DNA of 45,165 nucleotides from DATARH01 sp036489765 (GTDB taxonomy: Bacteria; Pseudomonadota; Alphaproteobacteria; ATCC43930; CGMCC-115725): positions 1 to 45,165 of the forward strand of contig DASXFE010000069.1 in assembly GCA_036489765.1 (NCBI GenBank), read 5' to 3'. Shown here piece by piece: positions 8,396 through 16,107 of this stretch (the stretch's first letter is position 1; each line of letters starts with the position of its first letter). The position numbers were made by a program, and so were the translations under genes. The notes below the pieces were generated by a model. It searched no databases. It worked only from the letters and a program-made list of their open reading frames with translations, and was not told the origin of the DNA.

Positions 8396-8514
8396 CCCTC
8401 ACCCGCCCTTCGGGCACCCTCTCCCGCAAGCGGGCAACGGGAAGAAAACCAAACCCCTCGCCCGCTTGCGGGAGAGGGAGGGGCCCGTCGCGTGGCGATG
8501 GGAAGGTGAGTGTA
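8396..8514. repeat. Intergenic palindromic repeat with 18-bp perfect arms
   Basis: CCCTCTCCCGCAAGCGGG (8417-8434) and its exact inverse (8461-8478) flank a 26-nt loop. The outer sequence (CCCTCACCCGCCCTTCGGGC) recurs inverted at 17136-17167, so this is a dispersed family. It fills most of the region between the divergent dehydrogenase and MocR genes. Confidence 0.8.
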
Positions 8515-8559
8515 ACCGGCGGCTACCCCGAAACGTGCGAATGCGATAGATCAGCCGCC

Positions 8560-10014
8560 ATGCCCGCCGCCGTGACCAGCCTGTGGACGACCCATCTCGA
8601 CCGCGCCAGCGCCGTGCCGGTGGCGCGGCAGCTCGCGGTCGCGCTCCGGCGGGCGATCGCCGAGGGCGGGATCGATGCCGGCGCGCGGCTGCCGTCGACA
8701 CGGGTGCTGTCGACCGAATTGGGGCTTGCCCGCAGCACGGTCGTCGGCGTGTTCGAGCAGCTCGCGGCCGAGGGGTTCGTGCTGTCGCGGCCGGGTTCGG
8801 GATACTACGTGCCGGCGCGGCCGGCGCCGTTGCGCAATGGCGAGGCCCCCTCGCCGGCGCCGCGCCCGGTCTCGCGCGAGGCGCGGCGCCTTGCCGGTTT
8901 CGTCCCGCCGCACCGCGGCGACCCGCGCCCGTTCGAAAGCGGCAACGCCGAGATCGACGGGCGCTTCATGACCGACTGGAAGCGGCTCGCGGCCAGGGTG
9001 CTCAGCCACCGGACGCGGTCGCACTGGGGTTATGGCGATCCGCAGGGCGACCACGACCTGCGCACGGCGATCGCCAGCTATCTCGGCGCCGCGCGCGGGG
9101 TGCGCTGCCGACCGGAGCAGATCGTGCTGACCGGTGGGACACAGCAGGGGCTGAGCCTCGCCTGCCGGGTCCTGGTCGACCCCGGCGACACGGCCTGGGT
9201 CGAGGACCCGTGCTACCGCTCTGCCTACGAGATCCTGGCGATGGCCCAGGCGCGGATCGTGCCGGTGCCGATCGACGACGACGGGCTCGCGATCGGCCGG
9301 TGCCGCGAGCAAGCGCCGCCGCGCCTCGTCTACACGACTCCGGCGCGGCAATACCCGCTCGGTATGGCGATGCCGTTCGCGCGGCGTGTCGAATTGCTCG
9401 AATGGGCCGAGCGGGCCGGCGCCTGGATCATCGAGGACGATTACGAAAGCGAGTTCCAGCACCCGGCGCGGATGCTGCCGTCGCTGCAGGGGCTCGACCG
9501 GGCTGGGCGCGTCGTCTATCTCGGCACCTTCAGCAAGTTGCTGTTCCCGTCATTGCGGCTCGGCTACGCGGTCCTGCCCGAGGATCTGGTAGGGCCGGTG
9601 ACTGCCGCGCGCTACCTGACCGACCGACAGAGCACCGGGCTTATGCAGACGATCCTTACCGATTTCATGCTCGGCGGGCATTTCGCGCGGCACCTCAAGC
9701 GGATGCGAGCGCTGTATGCCGAGCGCCAGCAATTCCTGATCGCGGCGATAAGGCGCCGGCTCGGCGGACTCCTGGAGGCCCATCCGACCGAAAGCGGCAT
9801 GTACCTGATCGCCTGGTTGCCGGCGGACTGGTCCGATGCGGCGGCGGCGCGGGCGCTCGGCGAGGCCGGGGTCGTCGCCGTGCCCTTGTCGTCGCTGGTC
9901 ATCGAGACACCACGTCCGCCGGGCCTGATGCTCGGCTATACCGGGCACAGCGAGGCCGCGATGACCCGCGCGACCGACCGTATGGCCGAGATCTTCTCCC
10001 GCAAACCGGTCTGA
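8560..10014 (+). CDS. MocR/GntR-type regulator with aminotransferase domain
   Basis: A 484-residue MocR (PdxR-like) regulator. The N-terminal winged helix spans about residues 18-85 (ARLPSTRVLSTELGLARSTV, then SRPGSGYYV). The rest is a fold-type I aminotransferase domain used as a PLP sensor: VLTGGTQQGLSL, WIIEDDYESEFQ, and the Schiff-base lysine K326 in YLGTFSKLLFPSLRLGY. The ATG at 8560 matches the family start; an in-frame ATG at 8506 would lie in the repeat. The next gene encodes a PNPOx-like protein, a frequent MocR partner linked to vitamin B6. It is likely to control its own strand's operon, the divergent dehydrogenase, or both. Confidence 0.9.
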   Translation: MPAAVTSLWTTHLDRASAVPVARQLAVALRRAIAEGGIDAGARLPSTRVLSTELGLARSTVVGVFEQLAAEGFVLSRPGSGYYVPARPAPLRNGEAPSPAPRPVSREARRLAGFVPPHRGDPRPFESGNAEIDGRFMTDWKRLAARVLSHRTRSHWGYGDPQGDHDLRTAIASYLGAARGVRCRPEQIVLTGGTQQGLSLACRVLVDPGDTAWVEDPCYRSAYEILAMAQARIVPVPIDDDGLAIGRCREQAPPRLVYTTPARQYPLGMAMPFARRVELLEWAERAGAWIIEDDYESEFQHPARMLPSLQGLDRAGRVVYLGTFSKLLFPSLRLGYAVLPEDLVGPVTAARYLTDRQSTGLMQTILTDFMLGGHFARHLKRMRALYAERQQFLIAAIRRRLGGLLEAHPTESGMYLIAWLPADWSDAAAARALGEAGVVAVPLSSLVIETPRPPGLMLGYTGHSEAAMTRATDRMAEIFSRKPV

Positions 10015-10092
10015 TTGTTCCTCCGAAACTGGACCTTCTGTCAGACCGGATCGCCGCCTAAATTGCGCGGCGCATCATTCCGGACGCTCATC

Positions 10093-10812
10093 ATGCCCGA
10101 CACCTCGCTGCCGCCCGCCTTCGTCCGCACGCCGCGGACCCGCGTTCGCCGCCATCCCGAGCGGGCGCACTACGACCGCGATACGGTCTTCGCGATCCTC
10201 GATGCGGCGCTGATGTGCAATATCGGCTACGTCATCGATGGGTTGCCTTATGTCACCCCGACGCTGTTCTGGCGCGAGGGCGAGCGGCTCTACTGGCATG
10301 GCTCGTCGGCGAGCCGGATGCTGCGGACACAGTCGCAGGGCATCCCGGTGTGCCTGACCGTCGCGCACATGGATGCGCTGATTCTGGCGCGCTCCGCCTT
10401 CCGCCACTCGATGAACTACCGTGCTGTGGTGGTCTTCGGCACCGCCGAGATCATCACCGACCCGAAACACAAGGAGGTCGGGTTCAACGCCTTCATCGAG
10501 CGGCTCTACCCCGGCCGCACCGGCCTCATGCGCGACATCAACGCCCAGGAGCTGAAGGCGACGAGCCTGATCGGCATGGGGATCGACGAGGTCTCGGCGA
10601 AAATCCGCAGCGGCGGCCCGCTCGACATGGAGGACGATTACGGCGCCGATTGCTGGGCGGGGACGATCCCGATCTCGCAGCGTCTCGGCGCCCGGATCGC
10701 GGATCCGATCACGCCGCCGCGCACCGACCCCGAGCCCGAAATCGGGCATTTTGCCGAGGGCGCGGCGCTCGACCGGGTATTGCTGGCGGCTGCCCGCAGG
10801 GAGGGGATGTGA
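10093..10812 (+). CDS. Pyridoxamine 5'-phosphate oxidase-like FMN split-barrel protein
   Basis: A 239-residue member of the PNPOx-like split-barrel group closest in style to NimA-type flavin proteins. The N-terminus reads TRVRRHPERAHYDRDTVFAI, the usual RRHPER-x-x-YD lead-in, followed by MCNIGYVIDGLPYVTPTLFW and LYWHGSSASRML, the strands that bind flavin. The ATG at 10093 was chosen because RRHPERA then falls at the family position. It starts 78 nt after the MocR gene, leaving room for a promoter. The cupin gene begins at its stop codon (TGATG). Real substrates of this family are mostly unknown, and nitroimidazole reduction is only a family precedent. Confidence 0.85.
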   Translation: MPDTSLPPAFVRTPRTRVRRHPERAHYDRDTVFAILDAALMCNIGYVIDGLPYVTPTLFWREGERLYWHGSSASRMLRTQSQGIPVCLTVAHMDALILARSAFRHSMNYRAVVVFGTAEIITDPKHKEVGFNAFIERLYPGRTGLMRDINAQELKATSLIGMGIDEVSAKIRSGGPLDMEDDYGADCWAGTIPISQRLGARIADPITPPRTDPEPEIGHFAEGAALDRVLLAAARREGM

Positions 10813-11135
10813 TGGATAAGAGCCCGCCGCCGCTGGCGCTCGTCGCCGCGCTGGCGTTGCCGCTGCCCGAGGGGCGGCGCTCCGCCGAGGTGTTTGTCGA
10901 CGGCGACCTCGAAATCCGCCTCTACGCGCCGAAAGGCCATGATCCGCAAATCCCGCACGACCGCGATGAGCTTTATGTCGTCGCGGCCGGGCACGGGATG
11001 TTCCGCGTCGGCGATCGGGTCGACCCCTTCGCGCCCGGTGCGCTCCTCTGCGTCGTGGCGCACGAGGTGCATCGCTTCGAGGATTTCTCCGGCGATTTCG
11101 CGGCCTGGGTCGTCTTTTACGGACCGGTGAAATGA
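10812..11135 (+). CDS. Small cupin-domain protein
   Basis: A 107-residue single cupin barrel. Metal ligands are visible in PHDRDELYVVAAGHG (motif 1, with His and Glu) and in CVVAHEVHRFEDF (motif 2, with His). The start shares the A of the upstream stop (TGATG), and the stop overlaps the next start (ATGA), so it is translationally coupled on both sides. Small stand-alone cupins have varied roles; nothing here fixes one. Confidence 0.85.
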   Translation: MDKSPPPLALVAALALPLPEGRRSAEVFVDGDLEIRLYAPKGHDPQIPHDRDELYVVAAGHGMFRVGDRVDPFAPGALLCVVAHEVHRFEDFSGDFAAWVVFYGPVK

Positions 11136-11839
11136 GCGACTACATGAATGAATTGGGCCAGCCGATCGGGGCGCCGGTTGCCGAGTGGTCTCCGCGCCCG
11201 GTTCCGGCGCATACGGTCGTGCAGGGCCGCTTTTGCCGGCTCGAGCCGCTCGACCCCGACCGTCACGCCGGCGAACTCTTCGCCGCCAACAGCGCGGACC
11301 GCGAGGGGCGGATGTGGACGTATCTGCCTTGGGGGCCCTTTACAGAGTTTGAGACCTATCTGGCGAACTCGCGCGCCGCCGCCGCCAACCGCGAGCGCCT
11401 GACCTTCGCGATCGTCGATGCGGCGAGCGGCAAGGCGCTCGGCGTCGCGAGTTATCTCAATATCAAGCCCGCCTCGGGCAGTATCGAGGTCGGGGCGCTT
11501 GCCTATGCGCCGGCTTTGCAGCGTCGGCCTGCCTCTACCGAGGCGATGTTTCTGATGATGCGGCGCGTCTTCGACGAATGCGGGTATCGCCGCTACGAGT
11601 GGAAGACGAATTCGCATAACGCCGCCTCGCGCGCGGCGGCGCTCCGTCTCGGGTTCCAGTACGAGGGGATCTTCCGGCAGGCCGAGGTGGTCAAGGGCCG
11701 CAACCGCGACACGGCCTGGTTCGCGATGACCGATGGCGATTGGCCGGCGGTCAAAGAGGCGTTCGTGCGCTGGCTCGACCCGGGCAATTTCGATGCCGGG
11801 GGTGGCCAGCGCACCAGCCTGTCGGCGTTGCGGGCCTAG
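11132..11839 (+). CDS. GNAT N-acetyltransferase, RimJ/RimL type
   Basis: A 235-residue acetyltransferase. The N-terminal segment GRFCRLEPLDPDRHAGELF is the opening strand of the RimJ/RimL group. Residues about 120-160 carry the core (GSIEVGALAYAPALQRRPAS, then EAMFLMMRRVFDECGYRRYEW), and NSHNAASRAAALRLGFQYEG is the conserved acetyl-CoA helix. Its ATGA overlap with the cupin makes it the last gene of the MocR-PNPOx-cupin-GNAT set. The stop is directly next to the stop of the convergent MFS gene, with no base between. The acceptor is unknown. Confidence 0.9.
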   Translation: MSDYMNELGQPIGAPVAEWSPRPVPAHTVVQGRFCRLEPLDPDRHAGELFAANSADREGRMWTYLPWGPFTEFETYLANSRAAAANRERLTFAIVDAASGKALGVASYLNIKPASGSIEVGALAYAPALQRRPASTEAMFLMMRRVFDECGYRRYEWKTNSHNAASRAAALRLGFQYEGIFRQAEVVKGRNRDTAWFAMTDGDWPAVKEAFVRWLDPGNFDAGGGQRTSLSALRA

Positions 11840-13084
11840 CTACTCTGCGGCCGCCGTGGCGGCCTTGGCGCGGGCGGAGCGGCGGTCGCCGACGAGGGCG
11901 ACGAGGGCGACGAGCACCATCACGATGACGCTCATGCCGAACACCCAGCGCGGCATCCCGTGATCCATGATGAACCCGAACATCAGCGGCCCGATCATGC
12001 CGCCGATATTGAACCCGCTGGTGACGATGCCAAAGGTGCGGCCGACCGCGCCGGCCGGCGCCGCGGCGCGCACCAGCATGTCCCGTGACGGCATGATGAG
12101 GCCACCGAGCATCCCGGCCGCTGCCATCGCCATCATCAGCGGCGCGGTGCCGAGGCCGAGCGTGCCGATGCAGAGGACGATGCAGGCATTGATCGCATAA
12201 CCGACCGACGCGACCTCGGCGTGCCGACGCGTCTTGTCGGCGATGAGGCCGCCGGCGAGCACGCCCAGCGCCTGGGCGCTCAGGTAGACGGTCAGCGCGA
12301 TGCTGGCAACCGAGATCGGCGTGCCGAATGCGGCGCCGAGCGCGACGACCGAGAAATTGCTGATCCCGCTGCCCGACAGGCTCAGCAGTGCGAAGAACCC
12401 GGTCAGGAAGATGATCATCGGCGTCAGGATCGAGGTGAGCCCGCGGCCGCCTCCGCCGCTGGCGCGTGCCGCCGCCGAGACCAGCACGTTGCTGTCGAGG
12501 CTCGGCGACAGGATCAGCGGCATCGCGATCACCAGCCCGATCGACCCGGCCGCGACTATTGCCGGCCCCATCCCCCATTTCGCGGCTATCGCCAGCAGTG
12601 CGATCGGCGCCAGCGCGTTGCCGGTAAAGCCCGAGAAGGTATGGATCGAAAACGCTCGCCCGACGCGCGACGGCGGCACCACCGCCGACAGGATCGCGTA
12701 ATCGGCCGGGTGGAAGGTGCTGTTCGACAGGCCGATGAACACCATCGCGATGAGGAGATGCGGGTAGGTCGGCGAGAGGCCGAAGCCGATAAAGGCGAGG
12801 CCGGCCATCGTCAGCCCGGCGATCAGCATCTTGCGCGAGCCGAGCCGGTCGACGAGGAAGCCGACAGGAAGCTGCGCTGCGACCGACAGGATATTGGCGA
12901 TCGTCAGCGCAAAGCCGAGCTCGACGAAGCCGATCCCGAGCCGCGCCTTCAACAGCGGAAACAGCGGCGGCAGAACCAGGTTCTGGAAATGGTTGGTGAA
13001 ATGGGCCAGCGATACCAGCGTGATCGCATGGACTTCGCCGGTCTGCCCCTTCCCGCCGCCCATCGCGGCGGTCACGCTTGCCAT
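11840..13084 (-). CDS. MFS transporter
   Basis: A 414-residue, 12-segment major facilitator protein. The loop 2-3 motif is GFLVDRLGSRKMLI, and helix 4 reads GLSNSTFHPADYAILSAVV, resembling the fosmidomycin-resistance/Fsr-like or nitrate/nitrite-type branches. The second half has GLIADKTRRH. The ATG at 13084 is preceded by GGGAGG; an in-frame TTG at 13117 is possible. The Gly/Ala-rich C-terminus ends in ARAKAATAAAE. It is monocistronic and convergent with the GNAT gene. Whether it imports or exports cannot be decided. Confidence 0.88.
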   Translation of the reverse strand: MASVTAAMGGGKGQTGEVHAITLVSLAHFTNHFQNLVLPPLFPLLKARLGIGFVELGFALTIANILSVAAQLPVGFLVDRLGSRKMLIAGLTMAGLAFIGFGLSPTYPHLLIAMVFIGLSNSTFHPADYAILSAVVPPSRVGRAFSIHTFSGFTGNALAPIALLAIAAKWGMGPAIVAAGSIGLVIAMPLILSPSLDSNVLVSAAARASGGGGRGLTSILTPMIIFLTGFFALLSLSGSGISNFSVVALGAAFGTPISVASIALTVYLSAQALGVLAGGLIADKTRRHAEVASVGYAINACIVLCIGTLGLGTAPLMMAMAAAGMLGGLIMPSRDMLVRAAAPAGAVGRTFGIVTSGFNIGGMIGPLMFGFIMDHGMPRWVFGMSVIVMVLVALVALVGDRRSARAKAATAAAE

Positions 13085-13191
13085 GCCTGCGTTGCCTCCC
13101 GCCCATTCAGATGTCAAAACCGCTTGCCGTCAAAATAGGCAGCGCCCAGGGGCTGCGGCAAGCGCCGCTTCGGCAACGCTGCGTTGCCCGA

Positions 13192-13707
13192 CTACCGGCT
13201 CGCCTGAGAAGTCTCCGACGCTGGAAGCTCCGGGTTCAGCCCTAAGCTGTGTAGGCGAATTTCCATCGCAGCCGCCGAAACGTCAAAACGCCGGGCCAGC
13301 AATGCTATATCGCGATAATTTCGAAACTCATCTTCCACCAAGGCGGCGGGCATTAGGATGTCGGCCGCCAGCCGATTGGCTTGGGTCTCATATATGCTGG
13401 CCAAATTGCTCCGATACATCTCTCGGTCGACCACCTGAGAGCCAATTAAATCACGGTGCAGAATGTAATGAGCGATTTCATGTGCAATGGTGAAGCGCTG
13501 TCTAATGCGAGCATCATTTCGATTTACATAGATCGTATATCCTGACGCATAGCTATCACCATAATTTTGTGACAATTTTCCGTAGACACCATCCTCCAAG
13601 TCACCGCGACGGATGGAAAGACCCAGACGGCGAGCCAGTTTTTCGACATCCACGGGCAATATTTTTTGATATTCAGCAATAACGCGGAACGGAAAATCTG
13701 GGATCAT
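13192..13707 (-). CDS. ImmA/IrrE-family zinc metallopeptidase
   Basis: A 171-residue protein with the gluzincin motif HEIAH at residues 76-80 (in FTIAHEIAHYILH) and the second motif ETQANRLAADILMP (E107 as third zinc ligand), the diagnostic pair of the COG2856 ImmA/IrrE family. These proteases often cut or inactivate a partner repressor or antitoxin, in ICE elements, stress responses and toxin-antitoxin-like pairs. Its ATG overlaps the stop of the 64-residue gene upstream (ATGA), so the two are co-translated. The gene is visibly richer in A and T than its neighbours, consistent with acquisition. There is no XRE-type HTH domain in either protein, unlike the classic pairing. Confidence 0.92.
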   Translation of the reverse strand: MIPDFPFRVIAEYQKILPVDVEKLARRLGLSIRRGDLEDGVYGKLSQNYGDSYASGYTIYVNRNDARIRQRFTIAHEIAHYILHRDLIGSQVVDREMYRSNLASIYETQANRLAADILMPAALVEDEFRNYRDIALLARRFDVSAAAMEIRLHSLGLNPELPASETSQASR

Positions 13708-13898
13708 TGTCGGTCCCCTTCCATAGCAGCCGCAATCTGATCGGCCGCCTCTGCTTCGGGTGAAGCTTTGCCCTGATCGAAGGCTTGACGTCGATCTCCA
13801 GCGACTGCCTCGCGCGCTGCCGCTACCGCCGCTTCGATTACCCTACCGGAAATTGTGGAAGTGACGACAGGCTTACCTCGCCGCACGATGGTTGACAT
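13704..13898 (-). CDS. 64-residue partner of the ImmA/IrrE peptidase, unknown family
   Basis: The protein runs from MSTIVRRGKPVV to AAAMEGDRQ. It has a basic N-terminal stretch, then an alanine-rich helix (VIEAAVAAAREAVAG) and an acidic C-terminal helix (EAEAADQIAAAM). I see no HTH or RHH motif. The ATG at 13898 gives a 4-nt stop/start overlap with the peptidase gene. The position suggests a cognate substrate, antitoxin or adaptor, by analogy with ImmA/ImmR-type pairs; that is inference only. Confidence 0.6.
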   Translation of the reverse strand: MSTIVRRGKPVVTSTISGRVIEAAVAAAREAVAGDRRQAFDQGKASPEAEAADQIAAAMEGDRQ

Positions 13899-13925
13899 CG
13901 TCCCGGCCGATGGATAAGCGCAACC

Positions 13926-14432
13926 ATGCTTCAGGCTAGCGAAAAGCTCCTTGCCAAGCTGTTGATCGCCAGCCGGTGGCTGATGGCGCCGCTCTATCTC
14001 GGGCTGATCGCCGTCCTGGTTGTCGTGGTGATCGGGTTCTTTCAGGATCTCGTCGGGATCGTCGCGGGATTTGGCGATCTGCATCGGGACGGGGTGATCC
14101 TCGGTGCATTGAAGCTCATCGACATCGTGCTGGTCGGCAATCTGGTGCTGATCGTGATCGGGGTCGGGCTCGACACGGTGGTGTCGCGGGCGGTTGCGGA
14201 CGCGCAGGTCGACCTGCCGAAATGGATGGGCAAAGACGATTTCGCCGGGCTCAAGCTCAAGATCGTCGCCTCGATAATCGCCATCGCCGCCGTGGACCTG
14301 CTCGAAAGCTTTGTCGAGATCGAGACGGTGGACAAGGGCGAGCTCATTTGGAAAATCGCCGTGTTCATGGCCTTTGTCGTCGCCGGTCTGCTGCTCGCCT
14401 GGATGGACCGGTTGACCGACGAGACCCACTAG
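13926..14432 (+). CDS. UPF0114 (YqhA-like) membrane protein
   Basis: A 168-residue integral membrane protein of the UPF0114/TIGR00645 family. Conserved landmarks are ASRWLMAPLYLGL near the N-terminus, then ALKLIDIVLVGNLVLIVIGVG, and a basic/polar loop with LPKWM before IVASIIAIAAVDLLESF. Three to four membrane segments are clear. The function of the family is not established. It begins 28 nt from the divergent start of the peptidase-partner gene and ends 10 nt before the ThDP enzyme, so it may be co-transcribed with the latter. Confidence 0.88.
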   Translation: MLQASEKLLAKLLIASRWLMAPLYLGLIAVLVVVVIGFFQDLVGIVAGFGDLHRDGVILGALKLIDIVLVGNLVLIVIGVGLDTVVSRAVADAQVDLPKWMGKDDFAGLKLKIVASIIAIAAVDLLESFVEIETVDKGELIWKIAVFMAFVVAGLLLAWMDRLTDETH

Positions 14433-14442
14433 GGAGGTCGCG

Positions 14443-16092
14443 ATGACGCGAATGCCGGGTATACGAATGACTGGCGGCCGGGCCCTCGTCGAGATGCTGA
14501 TGCGAAACGGCATCGATACGCTTTTCGCGCTCCCCGGCGTGCAGAACGACGCGCTGTTCGTCGCGCTCTACGATGCTGGCGAGGCGATCCGGGTGATCCA
14601 TCCCCGCCACGAGCAGGCCGCCGCCTATATGGCGCTCGGCTATGCCAAGGCGGGCGGCAGGCCTGGCGCCTTCGCGGTTGTGCCGGGGCCGGGTCTCCTC
14701 AACACCACCGCCGCGCTGTCGACCGCGTGGGCGACCAATGCGCCGGTCCTCTGTATCAGCGGGCAGATTCCTTCCGACCTGATCGGGCGCGGGTTCGGCC
14801 TGTTGCACGAGATCCCGGACCAGCTCGCGATCCTCAAGGGTCTCACCAAATATGCCGCCCGCATCAACCACCCGACCGAGGCCGGGAAGATCGTCAACGA
14901 GGCGTTCCGCCAGCTCGCCGACGGACGCCCGCGGCCGGTCGCGGTCGAGATGCCGCTCGACGTCATGGCGCTCGCGACCGACGTGGCGTTGCCGGAAGGC
15001 GTGGCCGCCTCCCCGCAGCCGGCTCCGGACACCGACCTCGTCGACAAGGCCGCCGATCTTCTCGCCGCGGCCAAGCAGCCGCTCATCTATGTCGGCAGCG
15101 GCGCGATGGCCGCGGGGGCGGAGGTGGCCGCGCTCGCCGAGCGGCTGCAGGCGCCGGTGGTCACCTATACGGGTGGGAAGGGCATCGTCAGCGACCGGCA
15201 CTGGGCGGCGCAGAACATGCTCGGCGGCCAGGAATTGTGGAAGACCTGCGACGTCGCGCTCGCGGTCGGCACGCGCCTCAACCAGCCGCTGACCCGCTGG
15301 GGCACCGACGCCAACATCAAGATCATCCGCGTCGACCTCGACCCCGTCGAGATTACCCGAGTCTCTCGGCCGGCGATCTCGCTGGTCGCCGACGCCAAGG
15401 AAACCTGCGCCGCGCTCCTTGCCGCCCTCGAAACCCGCGGCGGCAAGCCAGCCTCGCGCGAGGAAGAGCTGAAGGCGGTCAAGGCCAAAAGCCTCGCGCA
15501 CCTTCGCGAGCGGCTGGGGCCGCAATGCGAGTACATCGACGCGATCCGCGCTGAATTGCCGGATGACGGCATCCTCGTCGAGGATCTGACCCAGGTCGGC
15601 TATGTGTCCCGACTCGGGTTTCCGGTCTACCGGCCGCGCACCTATATCAACAGCGGCTACCAGGGGACGCTCGGGTTCGGGTATGCGACGGCGCTCGGCG
15701 CCAAGGTCGCGCGGCCCGATGTGCCGGTGGTGTCGCTCTCGGGCGATGGCGGGTTCATGTACAACGTGCAGGAATTGTCGACCGCGGCCCTCCACGGCAT
15801 CGACGCGATCGCCCTCGTTTTCGCCGACGGCGCCTACGGCAATGTCCGCCGGATGCAGAAAGACGATTACGGCAACCGGCTGATCGCGACCGAGCTCCTC
15901 AACCCGAATTTCCCGAAAATGGCCGACAGTTACGGGATCGCCGGGGTGCGGGCGCTGAGCCCGACGGAATTGCGCCGCGAGCTGGCAGCGGCGATCAAGC
16001 GGCGCGGACCGACCCTCATCGAGGTGCCGGTCGGCGAGATGCCCGACCCGTGGCCGGTGCTGATCACCGGGCGCGTCCGCGGTAGCCGATAG
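14443..16092 (+). CDS. Thiamine-diphosphate-dependent enzyme, acetolactate synthase-like
   Basis: A 549-residue three-domain ThDP enzyme. The N-terminal Pyr domain has the catalytic glutamate E57 in HPRHEQAAAYMALGYAK, and the PGPGLLNT turn is present. The middle domain starts near residue 185. The C-terminal PP domain has SGDGGFMYNVQELSTA, then FADGAYGNVRRMQ as the rest of the GDG(x)n-N cofactor motif. The family includes benzoylformate decarboxylase, oxalyl-CoA decarboxylase and acetolactate synthase-like enzymes. There is no regulatory subunit nearby, which argues against ilvB. A GGGAGG ribosome-binding site precedes the ATG. The dioxygenase gene follows 15 nt later, suggesting consecutive steps on one substrate. 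Confidence 0.88.
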   Translation: MTRMPGIRMTGGRALVEMLMRNGIDTLFALPGVQNDALFVALYDAGEAIRVIHPRHEQAAAYMALGYAKAGGRPGAFAVVPGPGLLNTTAALSTAWATNAPVLCISGQIPSDLIGRGFGLLHEIPDQLAILKGLTKYAARINHPTEAGKIVNEAFRQLADGRPRPVAVEMPLDVMALATDVALPEGVAASPQPAPDTDLVDKAADLLAAAKQPLIYVGSGAMAAGAEVAALAERLQAPVVTYTGGKGIVSDRHWAAQNMLGGQELWKTCDVALAVGTRLNQPLTRWGTDANIKIIRVDLDPVEITRVSRPAISLVADAKETCAALLAALETRGGKPASREEELKAVKAKSLAHLRERLGPQCEYIDAIRAELPDDGILVEDLTQVGYVSRLGFPVYRPRTYINSGYQGTLGFGYATALGAKVARPDVPVVSLSGDGGFMYNVQELSTAALHGIDAIALVFADGAYGNVRRMQKDDYGNRLIATELLNPNFPKMADSYGIAGVRALSPTELRRELAAAIKRRGPTLIEVPVGEMPDPWPVLITGRVRGSR

Positions 16093-16107
16093 CGGAGGGG
16101 GAACGCG

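Noticed and set aside
10029..10049. CTGGACC and CAGACCGG as a possible MocR operator before the PNPOx-like gene
   Set aside because: The two half-sites differ and the spacing is not one I can tie to a characterised MocR operator.
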